64,000 bases of DNA from Capitulum mitella (lineage: Eukaryota > Arthropoda > Thecostraca > Pollicipedomorpha > Pollicipedidae). Every line of letters starts with the position of its first letter. Position 1 is the first letter of the stretch. The notes below the pieces were generated by a model, which was not told the DNA's origin, did no database searches, and was given only the letters and a program-made list of their open reading frames with translations. The stretch is taken from assembly GCA_030062745.1 (NCBI GenBank), contig CP099854.1, positions 11,728,153 to 11,792,152 on the forward strand, read 5' to 3'. Position numbers and translations under genes: made by a program. Of the stretch, positions 11,381-22,995 are shown piece by piece.

Positions 11381-12131
11381 GAAATTTACTGAGTCGAGAG
11401 ATAGATAGATCGCTGATAGATAATGGTTTGGATACAACTGCGCTAGCGGCCGGCGGCCGAGGAATGGACAACTGGCGCCGTTTACTTGTGTCTGTGGAAG
11501 CTGTTGATCATGAACACTGGAACAAGAAACACTAAGCTAGCAGTGGTCAGTAATGAGAAAGATGCAAACATTTTTTACTGCGACAACTTCAACATCCATT
11601 TGAACAAGCGCGACGTGTGCGAGGCACATTGCAGACAGTCCCAGTCGAGTAAGGAGGTATCCATATTTGATAGGAATGTCACATGGGACACATGTGCCGA
11701 CGAATGAATTCAAAGACCCATCCATCCACATGACGACATTTCAGGCCACTCCAACAGTTTTTCCGTCGGAAGGAAAATGGACAGACAAAGCGAGTTACTG
11801 GAGGCTTTTCAGGCGAGGAAAGTGGCTTTCCGCGCCAAAGCCATAAAGGTATTTCATAACACTGGTCATCGATTGCCTTTTGGCACGACGTCTTTTCTAC
11901 TGGGCCAAATGCTTTATACATTGTATCAGTATAACGGTGTCGATAACGGCGTGCTTATATCGTCTTACACGCATTTCCCGTGCGGTATGGTATTGCATAG
12001 CGTGGACCCCTGCTTTTCGCAGGTCTAAATATTGCACATGCTGGCTTCAGACGACACGTCCGGTATGCGTCGCAACGGCGGACAGCATGAAGGTTGGTCT
12101 ATAGCTGCCTGGTTCCCTGACGTCACCACTC
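11381..12131. other. intergenic between element and LINE scrap
   Basis: Open frames on both strands, none with a recognisable domain. A 25-bp tandem doublet at about 12117-12167 (TGACGTCACCA...CATGGAGCGC twice) abuts the reverse transcriptase fragment. Confidence 0.45.
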
Positions 12132-12428
12132 TCATGGAGCGCTGACGTCACCACCCCCATGGAGCGCGACAGTAGCAGCGGTTCCCCAGCAGTGAGGCAG
12201 TTCGCGGTTCACAATGCTGCTATTAATAAATCGTAGCAGGTGCAAGCCTACAGCGGAAAAAGTCATCCTGACCATGTCGATGGTAATGACGTCAACACCA
12301 CTGGCCCGTGACGTGCCCATCCCCTGTAAGGCGGCCGACAGCTCCGGTAGAGTCTTGTTCTGAGAAAGCCCTCCTGCTCTTGGAAAGAAGGCCAACGCTT
12401 GCGCTGGTAATTTCGGAGCGGCCACCAT
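12132..12428 (-). pseudogene. non-LTR retrotransposon RT fragment
   Basis: The minus-strand frame contains ASGVDVITIDMVRMTF, then HLLRFINSSIVNRELPHCW and a terminal GGGDVSAP. This is the N-terminal part of a LINE-type reverse transcriptase: 'A.G.D.I....L', 'L..L.N.S...G..P..W..A.V.P..K.GD'. It stops before the catalytic YADD box, which is absent. It is a short 5'-part relic with no endonuclease visible nearby; the clade cannot be named from this length. Confidence 0.72.
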
Positions 12429-12569
12429 TTGCCAAGATTAACCGTGTTTTTCTTTTCCTTCTTCCCCTTCTTTTCTTTTTCTTGCCTTTCTCCGGTCCCG
12501 ATAGTGTCTCGTTGTCAGGGGTCGCGTGTGAATAGCCGGGAGTTTTCTGTTTTCCTTTTTTCATTTGTT

Positions 12570-15500
12570 AATTATGCTGGATGTAGATCGTCGGCTCAGA
12601 CTATTCTGAAAAGTTCTGAGCGACCGCTGTCGCACAGACGTGAGCCCACTCCGGCCGGCCGGGATGACGGCTGTTAAGTGGGTGTCACCCTCTGTTGTCT
12701 CACGGCTCACGGTGCTGACTCTCGACGCATTTAATCTCTGCCTGTTCCACGCGCTTGATATGCGAATGGTGAGGTGGGAATGAAAGTAGAGAGATACTGA
12801 CCGAGAAGGAGAGGAAACAAGCAGAGAACAAAACACGAGGCGAAAAGAAACAAACTTTTTTTGTCATAAGAAAATTAACTGCTACGACTGACTACAAAAA
12901 ACTACTAAATAGAACAAGTAAAGCTTTGTAACAATTTCTCTTTTCCTCATCAAAACGGCCTTTGCAAAAGTTTTGGGTACGATACTAGTAAGCACAATAA
13001 ACCGCACTTTCTTTACTTCATCTACCAACGACTCTTGCGCACGCAAGAAAGTAGACATGATTACGTTAAAAAGAGCACTGGCAGACAATTGCCAAATTTG
13101 ACTATGGGCTACTCTCAGATATGAACCCGGGATCCGTCCTCTGATGTTGTATTTTACCAAAATTTCGACGCAACAGGTAGAAAGCATTTTTTAATGTAAA
13201 GCCACTAGGTTCGATGCCTGCTACAACCTGTTTAGAAATAACGACCTAAGAACCCCATGGACAGAATTGGTCCCCTGCACGGAATGGGGTAAAACTACAT
13301 CTTTACATCCAGTTACGCACATTTTTCGGTTCTCCGGAGTTAAGACAATTTGTCTCCTCGTGAGAATAGTTTGTTGCGACATTACAGTTGGGGGAAGGCG
13401 TCAGATGCCTTCAGTCAATACTTCCGCAGTCAAGGGACCGATTTGACTTGATGAAAGATCATTTGGTTTAACCCGATGGTACTAAGCTTGGCGTGCACAG
13501 GTCACGTGAAAGGCTACGTGAAATTTTGATCTATTTCTGAAACGCCGATGCTGCGTACGAGAGTTTACGTGTCATATCAAGCCGGAATGCGTTAACAGAC
13601 AAACATCAGATATCAGTGCACGCCTGTCTGAGGAACCTGGTGACACCCGTCAAGATAGGTCATGCGGTAATAAGGGGGTAAATAAGCTTGTTTTGAGTAT
13701 GCCTACTTTGACGAACAAAATTGAAGAAGCGCCATAAAACCCAGTAAAATGCCGCTAGATATAGGTTTTTGCACCGCAGAATCCTCAGATATTTGTCACG
13801 GCTTGTTTTGTAGCATAAAAATTCACTATATTTGAAAAAATGGTGTCACTTATGACGTCTTAATGTAAGGTCCAAAGTGGAATGCACTGACGTGTCCTGA
13901 CATAACATCATGTTTCGACATCCTCATAATGTCTTGACTACAAGTATTTTAGTTAAATATTAAAGTATTTTACACTTTCGACCATCTAACAATACCAGTG
14001 TATCGATGAAAATGGACAGTGAGAACGACAGTCCGGTTATGGTTAGTCTAATGTGCTAGACTGTTGCCTTGTAAGGTTGGAAAAGATGTTGTTTTATGGT
14101 GTCCTTCAACACCAAAAAACATACGCTGCTAAAGACATTTTGTACTCTCGAAACCTGACCTTGTGCCTCCATCAAAAAACCACATCATAACCATTCTGAT
14201 AAATTTGTAGCTCTGTAAGCAAATGACTGTCTCCACTCACTAGGCAAAAGATATGATATCATCACTGACTTACTACTGACCTACACCAAGAATGACAACT
14301 ATCAGTGTTACTGTTTGCAAAAGTTTCTACTTGAAATGAAAAATCGTACTCCTGACACCAGAACGAAAACGAAATTTTCAACCGTGTTGTATTACGTTGT
14401 GCCTTGGCTTTTACATATCTTGCCCGTCGTCAGCATCTCTGTCCTACTATGTCTGGCGGTTTTCTTTCTACGCTCGCGTATCGTGCAGACGTGGCTCTTT
14501 CCGCCTGCCAGCACCGTGAGACAGTGATTGTACGTGACCAGAGGAACGAGGGACGGGAGAAGAAGTGACGAGGAGCGCGGCCGACCCCTCTTCCTCTGAG
14601 ACGGGCGGTCACGGCAGGGAGCCAGTTGGAACACATCACAGGAGCAGTCAGCGTTCTGTCGTGAAACAGGACCCAGTGTGCCGTACGAAAATTTGTAGAT
14701 CTCCAGCATGATCTACAGCTTCCTGCTATCCATCCGCCGCAGCTTCTTCAGATAACAGTAACAGATGCCGAGCGGGAAGCGAAAGTCAATAGTCATACTT
14801 GCGGTAGAAGTGGCGACGATTTTTTCTGTTCCCACGTCGGTCGCTTTCTTGTCAGCTTTGTTCATGCAAACAGTGCATACTTTAAAACGATTCTCCTCAA
14901 AAAACAAGTGCGAGTTCGGTATATGCATCATTAAAACTGGTGAAACTTATGTCCTGACTCCCCAGCTAACTCGGTACATGTGCGGAGAAAATGGGGTCAA
15001 AAAACAAGAAGAGCAATGAGAGGACTGCGCGCAAAACAACAGCAGACGCAAAGTTGTGTTTTAGAATGTGCCTCACATGTGATACCTAGAACAGCACCTC
15101 CATTACGGAGAAGCTACACACATATAACAACAATACTGACTGGTCAATTCATAACCCAGCGGCCTTACCGTTCACGACAGAAATAGGTAAAGGCAAAATC
15201 TTTTTCAATCTGTTTCGAATGTTATGTCTCTCGCGCTCTGAATGGTGCCAGAATTTCTTGCTAGTATATGTCTAATTTTTCCAAGAAACGGGGTACTTTC
15301 GCCATGAAAAATATGTCGTTCAGAAAACAGAGGCCCGTCACAACATGTAAAACATACTTGTGTACAATACAGAGATGTATGTTTGAAAAGACTAAACTTC
15401 TACGATTAAACAAAAATACATCGACTTGCTAAGAATGTTTTGCGCCGTCGTATGGTACTTAAATCATCCCTGCGACAGACATTTTCAAGCGGTGCCGGGC

Positions 15501-16050
15501 TACCATGCTGCATCGGCAAGAGTCTCCAAAACCCGACATAGGTATCACTTCGAAGGAAGCTGAACGCCTAGTCGTACAGCAACATGCACGTGCAAAAACA
15601 CATTGCTTGTGCTGAAGCCTAGAACTGAACTTGAGGCTTGTAAAACCGACCGACATTCGGAAAATTCGATGTCTGTCACTTGGAATTCATGTGTCACCAC
15701 GGACTTTTACCGGACGGTTAAGAGCCGCATAGATTACACGCAGCGGTGGTGCAAATAAGGCATGATTCGTCGCTTAAACAGGCAAACATATAACTGTAGG
15801 CATTCCGGACCACCCTGAATAAATGAAACCACCAAACGGAAAAATGTATTCAACCGAGAATTGTAGCGCGTGGCCTTCAAGTTTCTGTGTTAGCAAAGTG
15901 CGTGAGCGACATTGTCCCCAACGAATACGCAACATTGCGGGATCAATAAAGGGCCGGTTTCCATGGCTGACTTGTACACGCAGTCGGCTGGTCTTCTTCG
16001 GTCCGCGGGGGGTGTTCACTGTTTCCGGCAAGAGTCAAGAGCAAGCAGAC
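12570..16050. other. intergenic upstream of the lectin gene
   Basis: No gene is recognised in this 3.5-kb stretch. A sequence near 13105-13140, read on the minus strand, contains GGATCCCGGGTTCATATC, resembling a degenerate pol III B box, but no A box or tRNA fold is convincing. Near 15945 there is CAATAAAGGG before the lectin start, which I do not claim as a TATA box. Confidence 0.45.
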
Positions 16051-16689
16051 ATGGCTCGTCCCGCTGTGAAGGTCCTGCGGCTCGTCGTCCTGCTGGTGAC
16101 GGCCGACGCCTTGAAGCTGAAGGTCCTACCGCCGGCGGGACACGGTATGCGTGTTTTGAAGACCCTGGCAGGCTTGAGGGCGGTTCAGTGCGGAGTCGTC
16201 TGTGCCCAGATCTCGGGCTGTCACGACATCGCCCACGACCACGAGACATCTGGCGGAGAATGCCAGCTGCTGAATAAGCCAACTGGCGGAGAATGCCTGC
16301 CTCTCTGGACGGAGCACGACAGCGCCTGTTACAGGATCGTGATGGAGTCGAAGAATCACTCTGAGGCCGAGCAGAGCTGCCGCGACGTCCGCCCGGGCGC
16401 CCACCTGGCCTCGATCCTGTCGGAAGACGAGAGCAACTTCGTAGCATCACTTTGTCCCGACTGCGGCATGGTCCACATCGGTCTGATACATCTGCCGGAG
16501 TGGGGCGACGGTGTTTTCCGCTGGGTGGATGGCAGCCCGCTGATCTTCACCGAGTGGGGCACCAACCCTCCGCAGCCGAATGAACGGATGCAGTCTGTAG
16601 CAACCACTACCCTAGGCGTCAGAGAAGGAGCATGGTATGACAGAACGGCCCGCGCTTCTGAGGTTTTTGCGTGCAAATACATCCCATAG
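16051..16689 (+). CDS. secreted PAN-like + C-type lectin protein
   Basis: A 212-residue single-exon protein. I start at the ATG at 16051 because it opens a clean signal peptide: a short charged start, then LRLVVLLVTADA with likely cleavage around residues 20-22. The frame is open further upstream, but that part has no secretory signal. Residues about 47-75 (CGVVCAQISGCHD... CQLL) resemble a short PAN/apple-like cysteine module. Residues about 81-212 form a C-type lectin domain: the opening CLPLW...CYRI, the helix region with SCRDV and HLASILSEDESNF, WVDGSP...FTEW, and a final AWYD...FACKY. The Ca2+/sugar motif reads QPN, between the mannose-type EPN and galactose-type QPD, and the usual WND is WYD. 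Sugar specificity is therefore uncertain. Such lectins usually act outside the cell in pathogen or surface recognition; that role is inferred from the family. No canonical AATAAA follows closely. Confidence 0.85.
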   Translation: MARPAVKVLRLVVLLVTADALKLKVLPPAGHGMRVLKTLAGLRAVQCGVVCAQISGCHDIAHDHETSGGECQLLNKPTGGECLPLWTEHDSACYRIVMESKNHSEAEQSCRDVRPGAHLASILSEDESNFVASLCPDCGMVHIGLIHLPEWGDGVFRWVDGSPLIFTEWGTNPPQPNERMQSVATTTLGVREGAWYDRTARASEVFACKYIP

Positions 16690-17889
16690 CATGCTTGCCG
16701 TACAATCTGAGTGCTGCACACGGTAGATGCATAATTTTTTTGCTTGCACACCCAGAATAACCTTAATATTGTAACTGCGGTTGTGCTTTTCCGTCGGTAA
16801 AGTTAATGCGTTGTAAAAATGCAGGTACTTAAGCGTTTAGTTGCGATATCTTCGCCAGTGAGTTGGATGATCAACGTACCCCGCAAATTCAGTGGCATTA
16901 TGTGTCAAGAAGAACAAGAGGGTCAAACATTATTGCTACTTTAGCAGAAATAGTTATGCGAACTTTTCTGATCTGACTTAATCTGGATGCAAAGAAGGTA
17001 ATACAAAACTGCTCGTTATGTTTCACTCCGGTCGTTTTTGTGGCGACGATCACAAAGGCTACGGGTGATTACTGAATTCACAATCTTTGGCAGGTAGAGT
17101 AAGACCAATATTTTACCTGACCTACCTTGAGCTCGGCTCGACATTTTTACATTTAGAAATGTTTCTCTTGCAGAAGATCTTGACCTTTCGTTTGATACGC
17201 ACTTAAAGACTCTAGGAGCATTATTGCCGATGATATGATGTGCGAACTGGTTTCAATTTTTTCGACGCCGTGTTCCTAGTTTTATGAGACTGCTGGCATC
17301 ATCAAACACGTGACCGGGACTTACATGGTATTTTCTAAATCGCAATACTCGGGGCTATGGAGTGGTGGCTGTAGCAGAATGCTACGACTAATGTAATGGT
17401 TGTACTATATTTGGAACCTGGTCTGTGGCAATATTTTTTTCTTTGTTCAATAACTCCTTCTTTGCATATTTTATTTATCCATAATTTATTTCTTCATTTG
17501 TCAGAGAGACGGAACCTCAACTTCCAACACCTAGGGTGTATTCGCAGCGCTCGTAGAACATTGTGTTTTACGTTACGTCACGTAGAATCTTTCCCAGATG
17601 TGTGCGCCGCTTTTGTTTACAATTGTGTTACGCTGATGACAATAACTGCGCATGCAGGACTTCACCGTGTCTGTCAATAATTGACAACGGATAACGATCA
17701 TCGTCAATCTGCTGTGAATCGCTTACGAACCCTCTGTATTTCGCGAATTTGGATAGACAAGCTCAAAGAGCTCACACTGTTCAAATGCAGTTACTGGTTG
17801 CCTGGCGAGGTAATATTATAATTTGTATCCCCTTCGGTTCCTGTTTTCCCTTGCAGGTCCCTTCAGATGATGGCAACGTCGCCCTGACA
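16690..17889. other. 3' flank of the lectin gene
   Basis: No gene. It contains one copy of an interspersed repeat (16970-17150) and otherwise AT-rich unique-looking DNA up to the TTAA boundary of the next transposon. Confidence 0.5.
16970..17150 (-). repeat. interspersed repeat D, copy 1
   Basis: Its reverse complement matches 20250-20440 (shared ATGTAAAAATG, CTGCCAAAGAT, GAGTGAAAC, GAGCAGTTTTGTA blocks, in order). A shorter part matches about 40630-40745. Copies are diverged, with no coding sense and no clear ends. Class unknown. Confidence 0.65.
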
Positions 17890-19108
17890 TTAACCCGTCT
17901 CCGAATGGGGGGGCAGTTGACTGCCCCCCCCTGAGGTTTTTCTGGGATTGCGAGAGAACAAACAAACACAGAGCTGCGAAACGTTTTGTACCTTTTGCAT
18001 CATTAATTTTACATCTCGTGTCAAAATTTTGACCTCAGGTCAGGTCAGGTGCCTCACCTAGGTCAGGTCAAACGGACCTATGTCCAAAAAAAGTTTAACG
18101 AACTCTAACATTTTCGCAAAACAAGATATCTCAATAATACTGTCAGGTATTAGTGATCGTGATAGATGCAACAAATCTGCTATCTCAGATTTTTCGGAAT
18201 TTTCCGGGTCATTAACCTAAGGTCAAGCCCATTTTTAATGCAGGTCGTCGTTTTTTCGAAAATTAACGGAATATTTCATAACATTTTTAGTGTGGAGTGA
18301 GCAGACATGTAATTACCGTCATTGGCCAAAGTATCAATGACTTCCAGCCATTGACCTGAGGTCAGGTCACGAATAACTGTAGTGAGCCAAAATGTACCAC
18401 CCTCAAAATCGACGATGGATTACTTAGAATGGGTAGAAAATGGCAGAAATAGCTTTCACAGACGTAAGTAATACCAGGAATCTCGAAAAGTTTGAAAAAG
18501 GAGCATATTTTGGAAAGAAACAGGCTCTCGCCATCAAAGCTCCGCCAATTGTGTAGATTTGTAACTAATGAATTTTTCCAAAATTTAAGCATGAGAAACC
18601 ATCACAGGAACCACAAAGATCAACAAAATTGACACAGATCGTCTTTTTGAGAAAAAAGGAACGTTAAAATTAGTTCCGTCAATTTGTTAATGCATGCGGC
18701 AGCGGCGCACGCCTACAGCTAGCGCGAGATTGCCGTGTCTTTAACTCAACGTTTCGGCGTATATATTGAAGAAATCTGGGAAATGAGACGTGTATCGGTA
18801 TCCGGAGACTTTTACTTGTGCCCTGATGCCTTTACCTATGCGTTATTAGTCACAGCCCTTGAGATTCCGGCCATTTCTCGGTCTCATGCAGTCAGCTATG
18901 AGAAAACATATATAGGGCGTAAATTGCTTACATATTATCTAAAACCAAAAATGAAACTAGTTTCGAGTTGTACTCCTCACAAGCTTTCCAACGGCGTGCT
19001 TATTTTTATCGTGCGACCAACCGTTCGTGAGTTAGAGGGGGCGGCCAACTGCCCCTTCCCCTTCAGTCGCCCATGTTCGAAACCGACCGACGTTCGTGCG
19101 CGGGTTAA
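17890..19108 (-). mobile_element. TTAA element family 2, copy B
   Basis: Runs from TTAACCCG (TTAA at 17890-17893) to CGGGTTAA (TTAA at 19105-19108), about 1219 bp, inverted relative to copy A. A near-perfect palindrome of seven G, CAGTTGACTG and a C run occupies 17907-17930 just inside the left end; a weaker G/C hairpin lies near 19034-19062. AGGTCA words cluster near 18028-18070 and 18352-18368. It is non-coding: the open frame over its right part (18735-19181) is not conserved in copy A. Confidence 0.87.
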
Positions 19109-19978
19109 AGAAACGGTGATTTCCGCAATGCTGCACGGTGGGCGCCGCCGACGAAGCCGGTATGAAAGTAACGGGAACTAATTCTAGTGTTCTTTTATTT
19201 TCGTGAGATATGCCATTCCAAGTGTTCTTTCTCAATGCAACTGGTTCTTGGGATGATTTTCCATGCTCAGATTAAAAAAAACATTAATTGTCAGTTTACA
19301 GAATTGACGGAACTTTATTCGCAAAAGTCTTTTTGTTTCCAAAATAAGCAATTTATTCAAACTTTATCGACATCTTGGTATTAGATGCAACTGTGCGAGC
19401 CAGTTCTGCCATTTTCAATCCGATCTGAGTCGGATTTTGATCTTTTCGGATAAGATCATCGCCGATTTTGATGGCAGTGAATTTTGACTCCAAACAGTTC
19501 TTCGTTACCTCACCTCACGTCAGTGGTTGGAAGTCATTGAAACCGCACCCACTGATGGAAGCTGGATGTCTAAATCTCCCACACTCAAAGTGTTTTCAAA
19601 AATGTTGTCAGTTTTCGAAAAACGACGAGTTTTGTTGAAAAAGGTCTTGACCTTAGGTCGGTGGCCCGTACATTTCCGAGAAATCCGAGATAGCAGTTCT
19701 GTTTAAGTTATCAAAATCTCTAATCCTTGAAAGTTTTATTGCGATATTATGTTTACCAAAAAAGTTACAGGGCGCTAAACTTTTTTTGGACATAGGTCCA
19801 TTTGGCCTGGCCTAGGTCAAATGCCTTATTTGACCTGAGGTCAAAAATTGACTACAAGATCTAACAATGATCAAGCTAGACACACGAAGTTTCGGGGTGC
19901 TGCGTTGGTTTATTCTCTCGCAGTCTCGGAAAAACTCAGAGGGGGGGTTCGACGGCACCCCTCAGTCGGGGACGAATT
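19105..19978 (+). mobile_element. TTAA element family 2, truncated copy C
   Basis: About 870 bp matching the right two-thirds of copy A in the same orientation, from the TTAAAGA block (A: about 6805) through AACTAATTCTAGTGTTC at 19177 to a degenerate G-run end near 19940-19978. It begins exactly at the TTAA that closes copy B, so B and C stand head to head as a long inverted repeat. The missing left third is not found on the other side of B. Confidence 0.75.
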
Positions 19979-21780
19979 GACATTACGGATATGATTCACC
20001 TAGCGGCACTGCGGCACGATTGATGTACTTAAGGCGTTTATGTGTTCTCAGACGTCTTTGTCTGATGTCCTTCGGTGCCGACTGCGGGAACTAGAGTTGA
20101 AGGCATCTTTAGCCTTAGACAGTCTTTCAAACCAAAGGCTTTTGAAGGGAAACCTCTACGATTTAGAAAAAAAATAGCAAACATTGAAAGCTGAAGGTTT
20201 ATTGATACAGAAACTTTAAAGCCATGACGCGAGCTTTGTTACACATGTCCTGATGTAAAAATGCCGGGTCAAGTTCAAGTTAGCTCAGACTGGATATTGA
20301 TCTTACTTCCCCTGCCAAAGATCTTTAATCGGACAATACTCGCAGCCATTGTGATCCTCGTCACAAAAAGGACTGAAGTGAAACCTCCTGATGAGCAGTT
20401 TTGTACTGCGTGCTTCGTATCCAGTCAAGGGTAGTCTAAGTTAGAACAGTAAGTTCGCGTTGCGTTTTCCAATTTTCTCTAAGTTGTAGAGATTTTCCTT
20501 CAGAAAGCTTTGGTTTAAGTAGTAAGTAACGCCTCAAGTACATCAGTCGTGCCGCAGTGTCGCTGGGTAAATCTTATCCATAATGTTGAACGATAATCCC
20601 TGCTTCTAACTTTAAAATAGCTTACCTCCACGGGAACTTCTGAGCTCTTGCATCCGTCGCACATCATCCAGTTCTTTGAATTCCGTGCGTTCTCACGCGC
20701 GTTCATTGGTTGAAGCCTAGTCTTTCCAGAATAATCGGGTAGCAAAACAGCTAGTAGATGGCTGTATTTGATATCATAATTGTACCATCACCTTTCATCA
20801 TTTCCTTTCGTGGGTAGCATATAAGTAGGACCGGTTTTCGCTCAGTATCTGTTTATCTTTCCATCTGCCTATCGACTCAGCATGTGGTGGACCTCGTGAC
20901 GCTCGTGACGGAGGGGAGTGCTGGTGCTGTGAGTGGTCAGTGTTTGACGTCAAGAATATATGTGGTGAAAATGTATGCTCTGTGTGTCTGACGAATGAAC
21001 GAAAAACTCAGTGACAAGACGAACTTTCAAAAACAAAAGTAATGAAGAAGAAAAAATTGGCGCAAACGAGGTCGCCAACAGAACTATCACGCCAAGCAGA
21101 AAACTCTGCTACACGGGTTCGGGGGCAGCACTTCAAGTAGTGAAACAGCCAAAGGCCATGAAAACATCAGGCAGGGAGATGGAATGGTAAGAGGAAGGGG
21201 AAGGGGACAGCAACTGGGGCGATGCTGTACCAGTAGGCCATGGAAGGAGCTCCGGTCCTCTCCTGGACTATTGCTTACAAAGCAAGCTCACCTTGAACTG
21301 AGCCATCATTGCGTTGCCCAAACTTCGCTCTTTTCGTCTCCACCAACGAAAAAATCCTCTGGTCAGTGGTGAACAATGTGCGCTCACAGGGTCAAAATAC
21401 AAGCAGTTAGAGATGGCTCTCGATCAGGCTACATAGCAACAAGACTAAGGATTTATAAGAAGAAAACGAAATACTTATGACTGCTTTCTTAACAAATGCT
21501 AACCGCAATTTTTCTCAGTAAAGGTAAAGGGCATTTTTCTCCACCTGGTAGTTATACCCAAATCTGAACAATTACCAGCTTCACTCAGCAATAAGCAGTC
21601 AGCAACCAAGCATGATTGAACATGGCCTAAAGTAAACGCACCTGTCAAAAGCAAAAGTGCTTGGATCAGCAATAAATCATTTTTGAACCTTGACAGGACT
21701 TGTAACAACAATGAATTTTAGCCCATATACTACAAACTCTTTTCAAGGTATTTCTTGACGAACTGGGCATGCAAACTTCT
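19979..21780. other. intergenic, contains repeat D copy 2
   Basis: No gene is recognised. Includes a repeat at 20250-20440 and scattered short open frames without motifs. Confidence 0.45.
20250..20440 (+). repeat. interspersed repeat D, copy 2
   Basis: Matches the reverse complement of 16970-17150 over roughly 180 bp with many substitutions. It starts near GATGTAAAAATGCCGGG and runs through GCAGTTTTGTACTGCG to TCTAAGTTAGAACAG. Confidence 0.65.
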
Positions 21781-22995
21781 TTAACCCTATTCCCGGCAGG
21801 GGGGCGGAATCCGCCCCCCCCCGGTTTTTTGCTGGCCAATTCCAGGCTTTTTAACGCAGCTTCACGAACCTTGGTGACTCTTCCTAGCTATTCTTTCTAC
21901 GTGCTGTGACAAAATTTCAAAGTTCTACTTTGCCCAGGGGCGGAGTCAGGCAACGTTTTTGGGAGGCACCTCATGCCATTTTTGGCCATGTTAAGGGTAA
22001 AAGGAAAATGTCTGCCAGAAACAGAGTTTTTAAGATAGAACTTAAAACCTTATATGGATGTATAGCTAAATAGTTGGGCCACGTGCAGATATAATCTTGT
22101 TTATCTGAGGTCATTTTACAAGGTCAGGTCGAGGTCAAAATTTAAAATTTGTTTTTTCGTTATAATTTCGGCGCCACCTTTTTAAATGGCAAACCCGGAA
22201 CACATATGACGTAGAAGGCTGCCCTCTAGTTGTGTATCAAGTTTCAGCTTGATATCAGGTTGGGTCACGGAGCTATGACCTAAAATGTCAGTGCGCGTAC
22301 CCTATATCGCAATAGCCATAAAATAAATTTTTTGAAATAGAGTGAATTCAGATGATTGAAAAACGTCTAAAGATAATATTAAATGCATAGGAGATCATTC
22401 CAAGTGACCCCAAGGTCACTGGAGGTCATTTAAGGTCAAAAGTCACAAGTTGATCTGAGAAACGTGTGACCATGACAGTTCCCCCTTTTTCATGTCCCTG
22501 GCACCGCCTATGCTAACATTATACAAACATTGTAATGCGATTTGTACTTCTTTAGTATAACACGACTAGCAGAAGCCAAAAAAGGGCGTTTGCCTCTTTT
22601 GTTCATCCAGTTGTTAGAAAATTAATCCTCCTATTTTTGAAACCCTGTGAACGCCCATGAATTTTCTCAAAATTTCCGATTTGTGGGCCCATGGTAAAAG
22701 CCCTATCCATAATCTCTCGATTGATGCCAGTTTCATCGAAATCGGTCCATAAACAACGGAGTTATAAGAAGTCCAAAAGTACCCCCATTTTGACACTTTT
22801 GCCCCCCTGTATCCACAAATTTCAAAATTTTGAAACTTTCTTTTTATAAAAATGTAGTTCACGTGACGGTAAATCGATTGCCGTTTGTTGCGATGAAATG
22901 GGACGAGTAGTTCTCGAGATCTCAGGGGGGGGCCGAATCCGCCCCCCCCCGCTGGGAATCGGCCATACCGTCTAGCCCTCCGGGAATAGGGTTAA
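21781..22995 (+). mobile_element. TTAA element family 1, copy 2 (1215 bp)
   Basis: TTAA at 21781-21784 and 22992-22995 with CCCTATTCCCGG inverted repeats. It is the same length as the copy at 10166 and visibly close to it along the whole interior, with scattered substitutions and compensating small indels. G-run palindromes lie at 21799-21822 and 22925-22950. The DR4-type AGGTCA-TTTA-AGGTCA is preserved at 22423-22438. No open frame is shared between the two copies, so neither encodes a transposase. Confidence 0.92.

Noticed and set aside
15823-16050. 76-residue N-terminal extension of the lectin
   Set aside because: No signal peptide or domain. The ATG at 16051 starts a proper secretory signal.
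18735-19181. 148-residue open frame over transposon copy B
   Set aside because: It runs past the element's TTAA end and is not conserved in copy A, so it is not a transposase.
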